A stretch of DNA of 64,000 nt, from assembly GCA_964035575.1 (NCBI GenBank), contig OZ037835.1, positions 1,674,001 to 1,738,000 on the forward strand, written 5' to 3'. Positions within the stretch are counted from its first letter, which is position 1, and every line of letters starts with the position of its first letter. The notes beneath the pieces were generated by a model. That model ran no database searches and was not told the origin of the DNA. It saw only the letters and a list, made by a program, of their open reading frames with translations. Positions 26,692 through 37,845 of the stretch are shown here, piece by piece. The position numbers were made by a program, and so were the translations under genes. The stretch comes from Rhynchopus sp. YZ270_cl-10. Lineage: Eukaryota > Euglenozoa > Diplonemea > Diplonemida > Diplonemidae.

Positions 26692-29585
26692 ATGCAAACA
26701 CCCCCGCTCTCCGGTCTCTGCGCCGTTCCCACCCCCTTCCTCCTCCTCCTCCTCCTCACCCTCCCCCCCTTCGTCCTCCCTACCACCATATGCAACGACG
26801 ATGAGTACCCCTGCCCCGCAACCGGGACGTGCGTCGCACAGAGCGCCGTCCTCGCAAACCCTGGGAACGTAACGCTCTGCCCTGAGGGGTGCGGGCCTTC
26901 CAGCTCCTCCAGGCCTCTGGTCGCCTGCGACCTCACCGCACCGGGGCTGTGTCTCCCCCTTGCAAACTGCGACCGGTTCTTCTACTGGATCCGCTCCGTG
27001 TGGCAGCTCCCCTCCACACTGGACACTCTCTGGGATGACTACCTCGCGAATTCTATTACACTGCTTCATCGGAACCTCAGCTTTGTCGGTGATGTACACA
27101 CTATGAAGGTCCATTACTTAGGAAGGGAGGTGTTTTTGTTAAAGCAGAAGCGCGCCTTACTGTCCACACTCAACGCAAATGCAACACGCATTCTCATTCT
27201 CGAGGTCTCCCCTAGCGATGCACAATCCAACATGGCGACGATCCATTCTCTCAACATTTTGATTTCCTCTCAATGCAGGAACGACCCCCTCAAACTTCTA
27301 AACGAATCGTGTACAACGTTCATCCCTCTCGGCTGCGATCTTCCTGTGGAAAACTCACCATATCTCCAAAAAGATAAAAGACGCAGAGCAGAAGGGGGGG
27401 TGGGGTATACTTTAGGTGATATTTGCATTGCTTCTTGCGCACATTGCCCTTCTTATGTACCGACATATGCACAAGGAGCGTGCCCAGAGGGGTACGTGCA
27501 CTCTAAATGGGGAAGAGGCTGTCCTGCAGCGCAGAATTGGTTTCGGTCACAATATGGGAGCTCCCCGCTTTACAATGAACGGTTTTGCCCTAAAGCGAAG
27601 GAAGAAATTGAATTTGCTTGTACCGGGAAGCATGCTGACTATACTATCCAATGTGACGACCCGACACGATGCGATAAAAGGGGGTACCTCCCTCTCAGAG
27701 TAGACGAAGCAACGGAAACAAAAATGTGTGTGGATCGGTTTAATGGAGAGCTTCGTGTAGGAACAAATGTATCTTCCGGAACACCTCTTTTGTGTCACAT
27801 TCCGGAGGTAGTTCGAAGCACACCTGCCTGTCTTCCGGGTCAATCCTCAAGGGTAGAGGGGCCGTCTTTTCAACCTATTTGCCGTCATTCTGATCAGCTC
27901 TATGCGCTGTCGCCTTATTATCGTATCATAGAAGAATACAGTGTCGTATATGATATAGCAATGGATGGAGCAGAAGCTGACGCACTCAAAGAGCATTTAT
28001 TCCGAAATGAGTTGCTGCCCACAGAATTTTGCGTTATCGAGGTAACCTCTCAAGGAAGCTCGGTGCAGGTAGCTGTACGAAGCACGGCGGAAGCTGTGAA
28101 GGGGGAAGTAACAAAGCTTAGTGGGGTGAGAGACGCGAAGCACATTGCATCACGGACGTCGTTGGTGAAGTACGTAGATACAGTCGCCACGGTGCGTAAG
28201 GAGAGAAGCCTAGCGTTGGATAAGCAGTTCCGTGTCTTCTTTGCTGAGCAGGAGTTTGTACAAAGGTTTGGCGTCGTCGGGAACGGCGTCACAGCGACAC
28301 ACCCCCGACTAGAGAGCTACGGCGGACGCGAGCAGCACAGCTTCCTCCGCGCTACGTTCCCTAACAATGGAGGGTGGGTGGAGTTCACAGGCCCCGCAGT
28401 GCAGACCACAGAAGGTATAGTTGCCCCCCTTTGTACCCCTCCCCCGCCCCAAAGGCCCTACCCTGCATTGATCCGCCACCGTGACTGATGTGATGGTTTT
28501 GGGTCCCATCCTTTTGCGTGGCCTTTTACTTCATTGCTTTACCACTTTCCCAAAACACCACAGGAGAGGCTGTGCACGTTACAATGATCTCCAGCACGCT
28601 CGAGACCTCCCTCACTAACCGCTTTCATCAGGGCCGTGCGACCTGGGGTATATACAGTGCTTCCTCTGCGGCAGCATGCCCGATCCCTGATGACGATGTG
28701 TACGACCCCTTTGGGCTTGGCAATGTTGATGCATGCAGCACGGTCACGGACGACACAGTTGCACAAGAACTATGCAGGGTCGGCGACCTTACAGCACGGC
28801 ACGGGAGACTCCGTGCCGTGAACCCTAAATGGCGTGGGATGCGCGACTTTGCCTTGCCAACTGCTGGGTGGGCCTCCATCGAAGGCCGCATAATCGTCCT
28901 TGGCACCGACCCTCCGGTGTGCGCGACCATCAAAAAGGGTGTGCGACCGAAGGTCGGCGACGACTGGGAAGTGGACACCCCAGCATCAACGACACTTACC
29001 ACATCGTTTGCCAAATCAAATCAGTTTCCATTTGATGGGTACATAAGCTTCGCCCAATCTGCCCTAGCAGCGGATACTCTCATTTCGGTGCATTTTAGTG
29101 GAGACTCTGTGATGAACGAAGTGTCCTATCGGATTTCACACAAAGAAAACTGCGATTTTCATGCTGACGATGTGTACGCCCCATACGCCAGTATAGATGC
29201 GGAAAGGGTGGAGGCGAAGGTGTGTGCTGGTATCCATCCTTCAGTTAGTCCGGTGGAGGCGGGATGTGCCTTAGGCGACCTGGATGCGGTGTTGTCTGCG
29301 CACCGTGGGCTTCCCACGCATGGCACGGCTATTCATTCGTACCTAGAGGTCAGTGCTGAGGGCAGTCCGTCTCTGCTCAGTGAGGCAGGGGGGCAGAAAG
29401 GTCTGTCCGTAGTGATCCTGAAGGACGGAGCCCCCATTGCCTGCGCGCCGTTGCTGCAGGAGAAGGTGGGTGCGAAGGGGGGGGAAGGGGAAAAGGAGAC
29501 GGAGAAGAAAAAGGAGGAAGAGGAGCTGCTATTGCTGCTGGCGGTGGTGGGTATGTGGGGGAAACAAAAAAAAAAAAAAAAATGA
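26692..29585 (+). CDS. Secreted Cys-rich protein with two degenerate Cu/Zn-SOD-like domains (spliced)
   Basis: The model is exon 1 26692-28414 and exon 2 28564-29585, 914 residues. ATG 26692 was chosen because it starts a clear signal peptide (FLLLLLLTLPPFVLP); the frame is open further upstream but is not protein-like. Residues 30-480 are Cys-rich and unrecognised. SOD-like domain 1 (about 550-695) starts in exon 1 (FLRATFPNNGGWVEFTGP) and continues in exon 2 (CRVGDLTARHG at about 645-655, SIEGRIIVL, PVCATI). Domain 2 (about 716-870) has CALGDLDAV, SLLSEAGGQKGLSVVILKDG and PIACAPL. These match the VGDLGN, SIIGRxxVVH and RLACG landmarks of Cu/Zn SOD, but the HVH copper ligands are absent (WGI in domain 1), so catalysis is unlikely. 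A short hydrophobic LLLLLAVVGMW lies near the Lys-rich end. Confidence 0.7.
28415..28563 (+). other. Predicted 149-bp GT-AG intron
   Basis: It begins GTATAG and ends TTTCCCAAAACACCACAG after a pyrimidine-rich tract. Removing it joins QTTE-G to EAVHVT in frame (GAA G|GA GAG) and restores one continuous SOD-like domain. Without splicing, exon 1 ends at the stop at 28486-28488. Confidence 0.65.
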
Positions 29586-30652
29586 CGTTTTTTTCTTTGA
29601 GGTGACTATCCACGAGAGGCTTAGGGTCATCTTATAAACTTTTTACTTTGTTAGAAATGTGTAAAAATGGGCGCCGCTGAATGGCGCCAGATATCATGGA
29701 AGCTAGCTACTTCGGCCCCGTATCTCTTCACCCTGCCCGCGTCTTGTTGGTGTCCATCGTGCGTGGCATCTAAGTTGACTTTTTTACCCCCTTTTTTAGG
29801 ATTCCCCCAAGCATTTTTCTTTCAATAACACCTCTTCAGGTGGCGTGTGCTGCTTGTCGATCGGGACTGCGATTGTGTGGATACGGTCACCATGCCAGGA
29901 GGACGACCCAGGACGAAGCACGCAGGAAGGTGCTCCGCACAGCAAGCCAAACACCGGCCGGAACACACCCACGGCGAAGGGAAGAGCAGATAGGTTGCCA
30001 CGCGAGACAGTAGATGTGGAAGACATGAGCACTGTACACAGCGAGGAAAGCTGTCGAGACACACTACCCGACACGGAAGGCTGCGACGACTTAACGTCTC
30101 TTGATGAGGGTGCGAACACCCACAAGCGGGACGTGCCCAACCCGCTGCGATGCGACGACGTCTGCACACCATGCCACACCCACGACATAACAGTGGAAGT
30201 CGATGCGGAAGACATGAGCACCGTACACAGCGAGGCAAGCAGCCGAGACACACCACCCAACACGGAAGGCTGCGACAACTGCCTATCCACAGAGCACACA
30301 GGGTAGTGTGTGTGATGTGAAGAGATTCAGGTGTAGGTTATCCCCTAGCCGGAATATAGCCCATGGTGAGGGGGGTGCTCACATCACAGCCGACCCTGAC
30401 GGTCGTTTCTGAGTGGGTGCGGAAGATATGGATCGATGTGAACACCGAACACGTTGGGGGGAGGGGAGGAGAGGGAGGGGGATGCATGTGCGAAACCCGG
30501 CTCTCTTCCGAAAGTATTTTTACCTGTCAGAAGAGCCGGAGAAAAAAAGACGGTATTTTTTTTTTTTGCTGTCTTTTATGCGAGTAGCCGAATGCGATTC
30601 GAAAGACTGAAGCACAGAGAGGCTTTGGAGCATCTTATTACCTTAGAATTGT
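29586..30652. other. Intergenic region with a doubtful small ORF
   Basis: 29845-30306 is an open frame containing two copies of a VEDMSTVHSEESCRDTLPDT-like segment (30013-30095, 30199-30275), spaced 186 bp. The duplication is in frame, but no start context or family was recognised. GGCTTAGGGTCATCTTATAA at 29619-29638 recurs at 60893-60912. Confidence 0.4.
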
Positions 30653-30980
30653 GAACAAGATAAAACAAAAAGCTTTCGTTTCTTTTATCGAACAGATTTT
30701 ATTCTCCGCCCCCTGTACCCAAACATAAACACCACTTTGAATCAGAAAAATATTTTCCCTTTTCTTTTTTCTTCCACACGCGCTGGTTTTTGTGCTTCGT
30801 TCATTTTTTATTCAAAAAGCTTTTCGAGTGCGAAACGTTTCTCCATGTATTGCACGGGAAACAACATGACAAAACAGGTGCAGGGTGGTTCCGTGCTTAT
30901 CATAGAACCTGGCACCTTGTGTGTCTCCCAAAAACCAAAAAAGCGTTGTGTGTGAAGTTTTGAAGGAAGGAAAAATAAAA
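30653..30980 (+). repeat. Dispersed 3'-end repeat, copy 1 (retroposon-like)
   Basis: It starts GAACAAGATAAAAC and ends GAAGGAAGGAAAAATAAAA. Related copies are at 44871-45209 (full length) and 48627-48787 (3' half only), all with the same 3' end. That is the pattern of a retroposon with 5' truncation, though shared 3' UTRs would also explain it. GTGCGAAACGTTTCTCCATG and a GGTTC/GAACC stem are common to the copies. Confidence 0.65.
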
Positions 30981-32797
30981 TGGAAGCGAACAACGACCTT
31001 AATTTTTTATTAGGACAAATACTTTGTGGGCAATGATTCAAACGTCTTGAGACTTTTTGTTTATCCCCCTCTCCTCCTTTTCTATTGTGCACTCACCTCA
31101 TTTCTGACTTCAGGTTAAGGGTTTTTTCCTTTTTGACATCCATTCTGGGTGTTTTTGAAAAAAAAAAAACCCTTCCCGTTTATAGTCTTTTGAGCAACAA
31201 AGCAAAGAGAAACGAGTCTCTCGAGCATTTTTTTTTGTATACAAACATACGAAGCGGTTAGTCAGGCGGAGATCCGACCAATTGAAAATCACGTCAGTAG
31301 AATAGGTTCGAGAATTGTAGGTTTTATTATAGACCAAAACGAGGTTGACAGGGGGGAAATGCTGAGGTCGCTCTAACTGTTTTTCACCCTCATTTTGTGC
31401 TCCTCCCTTCTCACACACTCACCTTCTGTACTTCAGGACTGTGTGCAGAAGGGTAGAGTACAACAAGCTCACCCCCTATTTCGTTTCCCGTTTTTCCTGT
31501 GTGGGTGAAGATAGCTATTGACACCCGTAGTATTTCCGTTTGCAGATTCAAGATGTGCCTGTGATCCATCTGACGATTCTTCTTATGGGAGCGTACAACT
31601 AACAAATTCTCCCCTATTTCGTTTTCCTGTTTTTTTTCCCTGTGTGAAGATCGCTACGACGTAGTGTTATTTCTGTTCTCTTTTTCGACATTTGCCATCG
31701 AACAGTAAACACCTGGGGGGTGGCATATCACAGTCTAGGCTCCTCACCCATTCCGTGAGGGGGAGAGTCTTTTTTTTCGATTGCGTGCATCTGTCCATCA
31801 TCGGCGCACCACGGTACCATTTGCCTGTGTGTATGTACAAAGATATTGCCCCATCGAGACCATCGAGATGACTCTTGAGGGTGGTCAAATATCTGTTCTA
31901 AAAAATAATAAACACCCCTTTCATCTTTTGTTTATATTAGGCAAATACTTTGTGGTGGGAAATGATTAAAACATCTGTCCCTACCTACTATCTGGCGAAA
32001 CAGCAGTCAAGGGAACGGACTTGAAACTGTCAGCGGGGAAAGAAGACCCTGTTGAGTTTGACTCTAGTCTGACTTTGTGCAGTGACATGAGAGGTGTAGT
32101 TATAGGTGGGAGGCTTCATCAATGGCTTTACCCAATGGGGGGGCAAAAACCCTCCCCAACCCTGCTTTTTTGAAATATCGAAAAAGGCGGCCCGAATTAT
32201 TCTGGCTCATTTTTGGCTTTATCTTTTCAAGTCAGTATCTGTTATCTTGCTGTGCTAGTGTTATCTCAAAGAGCTGTGTGCACGAGGCGCATGCATCCGA
32301 CAAGTATTCTTTTATTTCCGTTTCTCAGGTGTAGCCTTTCTTTCGTAATTTTCTTTTGCTCTTTCAACTTCTCTTTTGTGGTGGAAGCGTACAACTAACC
32401 CTCCCTGTTTCGTTTCCCGTTGTCCTGTGTGGGTGAAGATAGCTATTGACCCCTAGTATTTTGGACAAGGTCCCGTCAATTATTTCGATCAAAAAACGAA
32501 CTCAGTTTTTATTGTATTTTCCGAAAAATATAATCTGGCTCTTTGCAGGGCAATATGACATATTTTGCTTCCGGTTCTTTACGTATCACGTTGTTTTTTG
32601 TGTTTCTGATAAAGAGATACTATCACAACTCTGAACGGCCACCTTCCAAGTTCACATCCAGACTCCGTGTCTCCAACCGGGTCTATACGAGTCCGAATGG
32701 ACTGGCGGGCGTAACACTTCGAGGAGCCTTGTTGTTCCTCACCCCACCACACCACACCACACCATAACCCACCAGGAAGGGAGAGAGACATAAAAAA
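30981..32797. other. Gene-free region with diverged internal repeats; leader of LRR copy 5
   Basis: The segment TTTCGTTTCCCGTTTTTCCT / GTGTGGGTGAAGATAGCTAT occurs near 31480-31525, 31617-31660 (diverged) and 32405-32460. The text CTTCTGTACTTCAGGACTG near 31423 recalls part of the VIPER/Ngaro A repeat. No credible gene. The leader before 32798 has CACCACACCACACCACACC. Confidence 0.45.
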
Positions 32798-33745
32798 ATG
32801 GAACTGGTTGTGCAAGGCTTCGGAAAGGAGTACGTGATCGAGGTGGGTGTGGATGACACAACGGAGACGATGCGGCAGAAGGTGGCGTCTGCAGCGGGGT
32901 TGGCTGAGGACAGCTTCCACATGGGCTTCGGAGGGAAGGAGGAAGGAGACGACATCAGAGAACTGAGTGCTGGTTCGACAGTCGTGTTGACGAAAACACC
33001 GAAGTACGAAGCCATTGCAGAGCTTCATGCGTTGGGTGAGACAGATATCACAATAGAAACATTACAGCGAGTGCGGGATCCGAGGGTGGCGAGCTTGCTC
33101 CTTCAGGCAGAAGTTACGACTGCTATTCCAGATGACTTCTTATCAGATCAGAGTGCAGTAACGCGTATTGTGTTCAGTCCCATGTCCGATGTGGATGACA
33201 ACTGCGGCACACTGCACCTGCCTGCATTGCCATCTGTCACGGCAGTTGGTGACTACTTCCTCTTTTCGACAAACAGGCTGTCGACAGTGGACCTCTCCGG
33301 CTTGCACGCAGTCACCACAATAGGTGACTCATTCCTCGGATGCTGCCCATTGTTGAAGCTTGACCTCTCCGGTTGCTTGCACGCAGTCACCACGATTGGT
33401 GACGAATTCCTCGGAGGCTGCGCAAGGTTGTCGACAGTGGACCTCTCCGGCCTGCAAGCAGTCACCACAATAGGTGGCCACTTCCTCTGCCATTGCGACA
33501 AGTTGTCGACAGTTGACCTTTCAGGCCTGCGGGCAGTCACCACGATTGGTGATGGGTTCCTCTATGGGTGCAGATCTTTGTCGACTGTCGACGTCACCAG
33601 CCTTCAAGCAGTCACTGCGATTGGGGGCCAGTTCCTCGACGAGTGTGCAGCATTGCAGACCGTACACGGAAAGGAGAAGTGCAGCCACGTTGTACGCGAG
33701 GCAGTAGGCACCATTGCAACGAGGAAGAAAAGACGCACGGTGTAG
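32798..33745 (+). CDS. UBL plus LRR protein, second LRR type (LRR copy 5)
   Basis: It encodes 315 residues. The UBL (about 14-60) is nearly identical to the other copies after a private start (MELVVQGFGKEYV). The linker ELHALGETDITIETLQRVRD and PRVASLLLQAEVTTAIPDDF groups with copy 4. About six LRRs of the LSTVDLSGLQAVTTIGGHFL type follow, one with an extra residue (CLHAVTTIG), then VHGKEKCSHVVREAV and a basic end RKKRRTV. Probably cytosolic. It has half as many LRRs as copy 4. Confidence 0.87.
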   Translation: MELVVQGFGKEYVIEVGVDDTTETMRQKVASAAGLAEDSFHMGFGGKEEGDDIRELSAGSTVVLTKTPKYEAIAELHALGETDITIETLQRVRDPRVASLLLQAEVTTAIPDDFLSDQSAVTRIVFSPMSDVDDNCGTLHLPALPSVTAVGDYFLFSTNRLSTVDLSGLHAVTTIGDSFLGCCPLLKLDLSGCLHAVTTIGDEFLGGCARLSTVDLSGLQAVTTIGGHFLCHCDKLSTVDLSGLRAVTTIGDGFLYGCRSLSTVDVTSLQAVTAIGGQFLDECAALQTVHGKEKCSHVVREAVGTIATRKKRRTV

Positions 33746-33752
33746 GTGTGGA

Positions 33753-33935
33753 TACGTCTGGAAATGAAAGACGCGTTTCTTCGGGTGTCATTGGGTCTTA
33801 CCATTTCCCCTTCTCCCCCTTGGTTTTTCGGGGGTGTTTTCGGGTTTTCGGGAGTTTTCAAAAAAAAAGATGCCATCAACAAACAACAAACAACGAATAA
33901 ATAAAGAAGTGGGTATTTCATTTTCAGCATAGTCG
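33753..33935 (+). repeat. Solo A-B remnant of the VIPER/Ngaro-like family
   Basis: ATACGTCTGGAAATGAAAGA (A-like, 33753-33865) is followed directly by ATGCCATCAACAAACAACAA...GTATTTCATTTT (B-like, 33869-33925). A and B without the interior is what recombination or deletion between the split repeats would leave. Confidence 0.75.
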
Positions 33936-34566
33936 AATACTATGGCACCATGTCCACCACGCAAATGACACCCTCCATCCCCTATCCTTCATCCTCATCT
34001 TCTCCACAACAGGCACACAAAACACAATACAAAAACCAAAAGGCAATCCACTATGCTTCTGCCCCTGCCCCTGCCCCTGCCCCCACAATTTTAATTTCTG
34101 TTCGGCACATTCTTTTTTTTACCCCCCCTCCCATCCATCACTCAATTCTTCCCAAGCGTACATTTATACGAGAGAGAGTTCCTTCCCATACGGTTGCCAA
34201 TCACCCCCCTCCAAGGTACATTGAGCAATCAACGAAAAAAACCTTCTCTCCTTTTTTTACTTTTCTTTGTGATGCAAACCTAAATAGATTATTAGAAACT
34301 TTCTTTTCTCACGCACCCTACCCCTGCCCAGAGGTGGACCCAATCACGTTATTTTCACGCTACTTTCATTTTCTTTCTTTGTGACCAAGCAACTAGAGGC
34401 TAAGTCACATCTCTGACACAACCTTTTTCTCTCTTCGTGCTGTGCTTTTTTTTTTTCAATATTCGGGAAAAATAAAAATATTCCTAACTATTTTTTGCCC
34501 ATTTTTTTTACACATTTCCCCCCAATTTTCTTTTCTCAAAAAAATTCCATTTTCCCTCCTTTTCCC
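33936..34566. other. Intergenic, pyrimidine-rich
   Basis: Short (GCCCCT)n at 34060-34083, T-rich stretches, and a long pyrimidine tract at 34490-34566 immediately before the next ATG. Nothing else recognised. Confidence 0.4.
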
Positions 34567-37362
34567 ATGAGCGGCAACGATGTGGAGATGGCTCATACCA
34601 CCACTGCTTCGCCCCCGCCCCCGGACCCGGAGCTGGTGCCCTACCCCTGCCTTCCTGATGCCCATTCTTGCGGATCCACTCCCACCGACTCTAGCCTGCC
34701 CACTTCCAACACACTTCACCCCCTTGCGAAACGGAGCTCGACGTTACATCCCGATACCACTTCATCGACGGTATACATACAACAGGAAGGGAATACGGGA
34801 ACCGATAGAGGTGACGGTATTGCATCAAAGCGAGCACTGCCAGCGTCGTGGACCACACCGACTGCTTCGCTTTTGCTAGGTCCTTCTTCGAATTCTACGA
34901 AGATAATAAACGAGACAAGAGAATGTGGTCCAGAAATGGATTTCTCTTCACCCACTGTAGTCTCGGTTGGTCTGAAACGATCAGAACTACAGAATGCATC
35001 CGGGGTTGTCACATCGAACCTTGCTGGTGCACAGTGTGCAGAAGTGTCACCGCCTGCAACCGTATTGGAGGATGGATCTGATGCATTTACACCACGCACG
35101 CCGCCACTCAATGCGACGCTTGAAGTACCACCACCTAACCTTACGCAGAAGGCGACGCAGAGGCGGACAACACTTTCCTCCTCATTGACAGTGGAGCAAT
35201 CTCAGAGCAGCGCTGTTGTGACATCGCTATCGGCACAGCGGGATGTGTGTATAGCACTACAGAAACCTGATGTATTTACACCAGGCAGACCAGCACTCAA
35301 TACCACGGTTGAAGCGCCACCACCTAACCTTACAGAGAAGGCGATGCAGAGGCAGACAACACTTTCCTCCTCACTGACAGTGGAGCAACCTCAGAGTGTT
35401 TTGACATCGCTAACGTCACGATCTGCACAGAGGGGTTTGTCTTTAGCACTACAGAAACCTGAGGTATTTACACCAGGCAGACCATCGGTCGAAGCACCAC
35501 CTAACCTCACAGAGGTGGCGCCGCAGAGGCAGACAACACAGTCTTCAACACTGCGTTCACCGCTGTCCACAGCGCAGAAGGCGGCCTCCTTTTTGTCACC
35601 CCCATCGTCACGACCGACACCACAGCGGAATGCGTCAGCACTGCGCTACGGAAGCCTGCCGACGGCCTTCTCTACAGCGCTGTCTGCAGACAACCCGGAG
35701 CAGTTTCGAGCAGAGCGTGCATCCGGACCTACGCTGTTCCGTGAGTACATAGTGCGAGGGTGCAGTGCGTCGGGCCAGGGGCTGCTCTCTGAGGCATGCG
35801 CTGAAGGGGCGGTGAGAATGGTGGAGTACCTCTCGGGGGTCTACCCTGGTGCGCTGTGTGTGTCCGACTGTGAGGGGCAGACACCGCTGCACGTTGCGGC
35901 AGCGGCAGGGGTTGTGGGGATGTTCCACATTTTTTTCCCACAGGAGGTGCCGAATGTGCGTGCAGGTCGTGTCGTGCGCTGCGCTCGAAGGGCCTGCACG
36001 ATGCAGGATGTGTCCGGCAGGACCCCATTGCACACCGCGATCTTTGAAGCAAACTTTGCTTCTGCGCAGATCCTTGCCATGCATGCGTCGGTTCAAAGCT
36101 TTACCCTCCCCGATTCTGACGGTCGAACCGTTCTAGCCCTCTTGCAGAGCGGTGATAAAGAGGCACGAAAACTTTTCGAAACCATTATCATTCGGCTTTA
36201 CGTTGCGGTCCACGGTGCGCCTTTACCGGGTGCAGAGTGCATATGGAAACGCATCAAGAAACGGAAGAAGACAGACGGCATTCACATTGATTCGATTCAC
36301 GTACATTCCAGCGTTTCGTCTTCCTCCTCTGGCACTGCCAGCACAGCGTCGCTCTCAACGATACAAACAACCGGCCTATCCGAAGCCGTATACGACTCTG
36401 ACAGTACCTCCGCAGATGGTGCCTCAGATGCAGAAGAAAGTGACGACGTTGCGGATCCCTCTCTTCTCCAGGCGCTTCTCTTCCAAAAGGATTGTTGCGG
36501 ACAGTACGCTGTGCCCCCTGCCATGTGGAAGCAGGTGGTCGCAACAACAGAGGAGAGGCAGGTCGCGTTGTTTGTGTTGTCAGCATTTCTGGCGGAGGGT
36601 GCTGGGTATACAGTAGACGTGGGGAGCGATGATGTGGATGAGATGCTGGAGCAGCATGGATCCGAATGGATTGATGTGATCGACCTCCTGGTGCTCTGTG
36701 GTTCCGTGGCATACCCCGGGAAGGCTGTGCTCGCTGTGGTGTCTGGTCTGCTAATGTGCTTCGACATTGCATCGGATTATGCGGTAGTAGCGTCGCTCCT
36801 CTGGAATGCGCAGTTCCTGTGGGGGGCTCTCAGTGCGGTGGTCGCTGTGGTGTCTCAGATCGTTTCCTTTGTGTGTCTCCTTCATTTACAGCGGAATGTG
36901 AAGTACCGTCACGCATTTGAGTTCATGCCGTCCAGCTACCTCCGCCTGCTTCCGTTTGTGTATGAGTGGAAGCTCTGCAAATCAGCAGGTCTAAACCTGT
37001 GGAATGTGACATCATTAACCAAGACGAAAAGCCTGGAAGGTGTGGTCACAGCATTAGCCTTCATCGAGGCCTTAACGGAGAGTGCACCGCAGTGCGTGCT
37101 GCAGACGTTGATCTTTTACAGTGATGAAAATGCAGGAGAACCAATTGTGCTCTACGTGTCTATTGCGCTGGCGGCAGCTTCTGTAGCAAAGGCGGTGGGG
37201 ACGTACGTTGTGTTCAAATGCAGGAATAAGGCAAGTCTTCTTGGGGTGCTGCCGGCAGGGCAAACGCTTGGCTTTGCGGCGGCGGTGTTGGCGGACAGCG
37301 ATGTGGACAATACACTACGCGATGGGGAGGAAGGTGCCTCGTCGGGGGGTATTACAGAGTGA
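34567..37362 (+). CDS. Ankyrin repeat plus XK-related multi-pass membrane protein
   Basis: It encodes 931 residues. ATG 34567 was chosen as the first after the T/C tract. Residues 1-390 are Ser/Thr/Pro-rich with three imperfect repeats of a VFTPGRPALNTTVEAPPPNL segment (about 175-325). Ankyrin repeats lie at about 410-535 (GQTPLHVAAAAG near 437, GRTPLHTAIFEA near 484, GRTVLALL near 519). A variable acidic stretch follows. About 700-900 is a membrane domain with five to six hydrophobic helices, including FDIASDYAVVASLLW, LRLLPFVYEWKL and ESAPQCVLQTLIFYS. The E-S-x-P-Q-x-x-L-Q motif and D-x-x-S-D helix are characteristic of XK-related proteins, some of which scramble phospholipids. The ankyrin fusion suggests a cytosolic partner or regulator. 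Function is inferred. Confidence 0.75.
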   Translation: MSGNDVEMAHTTTASPPPPDPELVPYPCLPDAHSCGSTPTDSSLPTSNTLHPLAKRSSTLHPDTTSSTVYIQQEGNTGTDRGDGIASKRALPASWTTPTASLLLGPSSNSTKIINETRECGPEMDFSSPTVVSVGLKRSELQNASGVVTSNLAGAQCAEVSPPATVLEDGSDAFTPRTPPLNATLEVPPPNLTQKATQRRTTLSSSLTVEQSQSSAVVTSLSAQRDVCIALQKPDVFTPGRPALNTTVEAPPPNLTEKAMQRQTTLSSSLTVEQPQSVLTSLTSRSAQRGLSLALQKPEVFTPGRPSVEAPPNLTEVAPQRQTTQSSTLRSPLSTAQKAASFLSPPSSRPTPQRNASALRYGSLPTAFSTALSADNPEQFRAERASGPTLFREYIVRGCSASGQGLLSEACAEGAVRMVEYLSGVYPGALCVSDCEGQTPLHVAAAAGVVGMFHIFFPQEVPNVRAGRVVRCARRACTMQDVSGRTPLHTAIFEANFASAQILAMHASVQSFTLPDSDGRTVLALLQSGDKEARKLFETIIIRLYVAVHGAPLPGAECIWKRIKKRKKTDGIHIDSIHVHSSVSSSSSGTASTASLSTIQTTGLSEAVYDSDSTSADGASDAEESDDVADPSLLQALLFQKDCCGQYAVPPAMWKQVVATTEERQVALFVLSAFLAEGAGYTVDVGSDDVDEMLEQHGSEWIDVIDLLVLCGSVAYPGKAVLAVVSGLLMCFDIASDYAVVASLLWNAQFLWGALSAVVAVVSQIVSFVCLLHLQRNVKYRHAFEFMPSSYLRLLPFVYEWKLCKSAGLNLWNVTSLTKTKSLEGVVTALAFIEALTESAPQCVLQTLIFYSDENAGEPIVLYVSIALAAASVAKAVGTYVVFKCRNKASLLGVLPAGQTLGFAAAVLADSDVDNTLRDGEEGASSGGITE

Positions 37363-37547
37363 TGGGGTTGAAGGGAAAAGGGGGAAAGGTTGGGAGGAGG
37401 GGAGAAGGGGTGGGCTTTTGATGGGAACAGAGGTGAGTGGGAGGTGAGAGCAGATTGCATGTGGGTCAATCTCAAAACCTCGCCTCATCGGTTCCAGACC
37501 GTTTTGATGTTCTGTGGGGTCTGAGCACCCACACATGCCATAACCTC

Positions 37548-37652
37548 CCTGGAATAGATGTTTATTATTGATATCTGTTCGCAAAGGTGTGGACAATAGA
37601 GTCATAGTACACGTTCAACTCATTGCTTTTGACATTGGCACTTCTTTTTAGA
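37548..37652 (+). repeat. Unit-boundary repeat before LRR copy 6
   Basis: CCCTGGAATAGATGTTTATT to GACATTGGCACTTCTTTTTA, repeated after the gene at 38998-39101. The two copies define a tandem unit of about 1.45 kb containing the 37846 gene. Confidence 0.8.
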
Positions 37653-37845
37653 ATCAACAGAGTGTGCTTTTCCGTACTTCGTTATTTATTGTTTGTGTTG
37701 TTTTTCTTGCTGCGTACACCCATCGTCACCCCAAATGAATATGTTATAAAAAAGACAGCAGATGTGCAGTGTTGTTTCTTTCCACACACCTTCTCCACCT
37801 CATCACACCAATACAACAGGACAAAGGCTTTGGTTATAAGACAAT

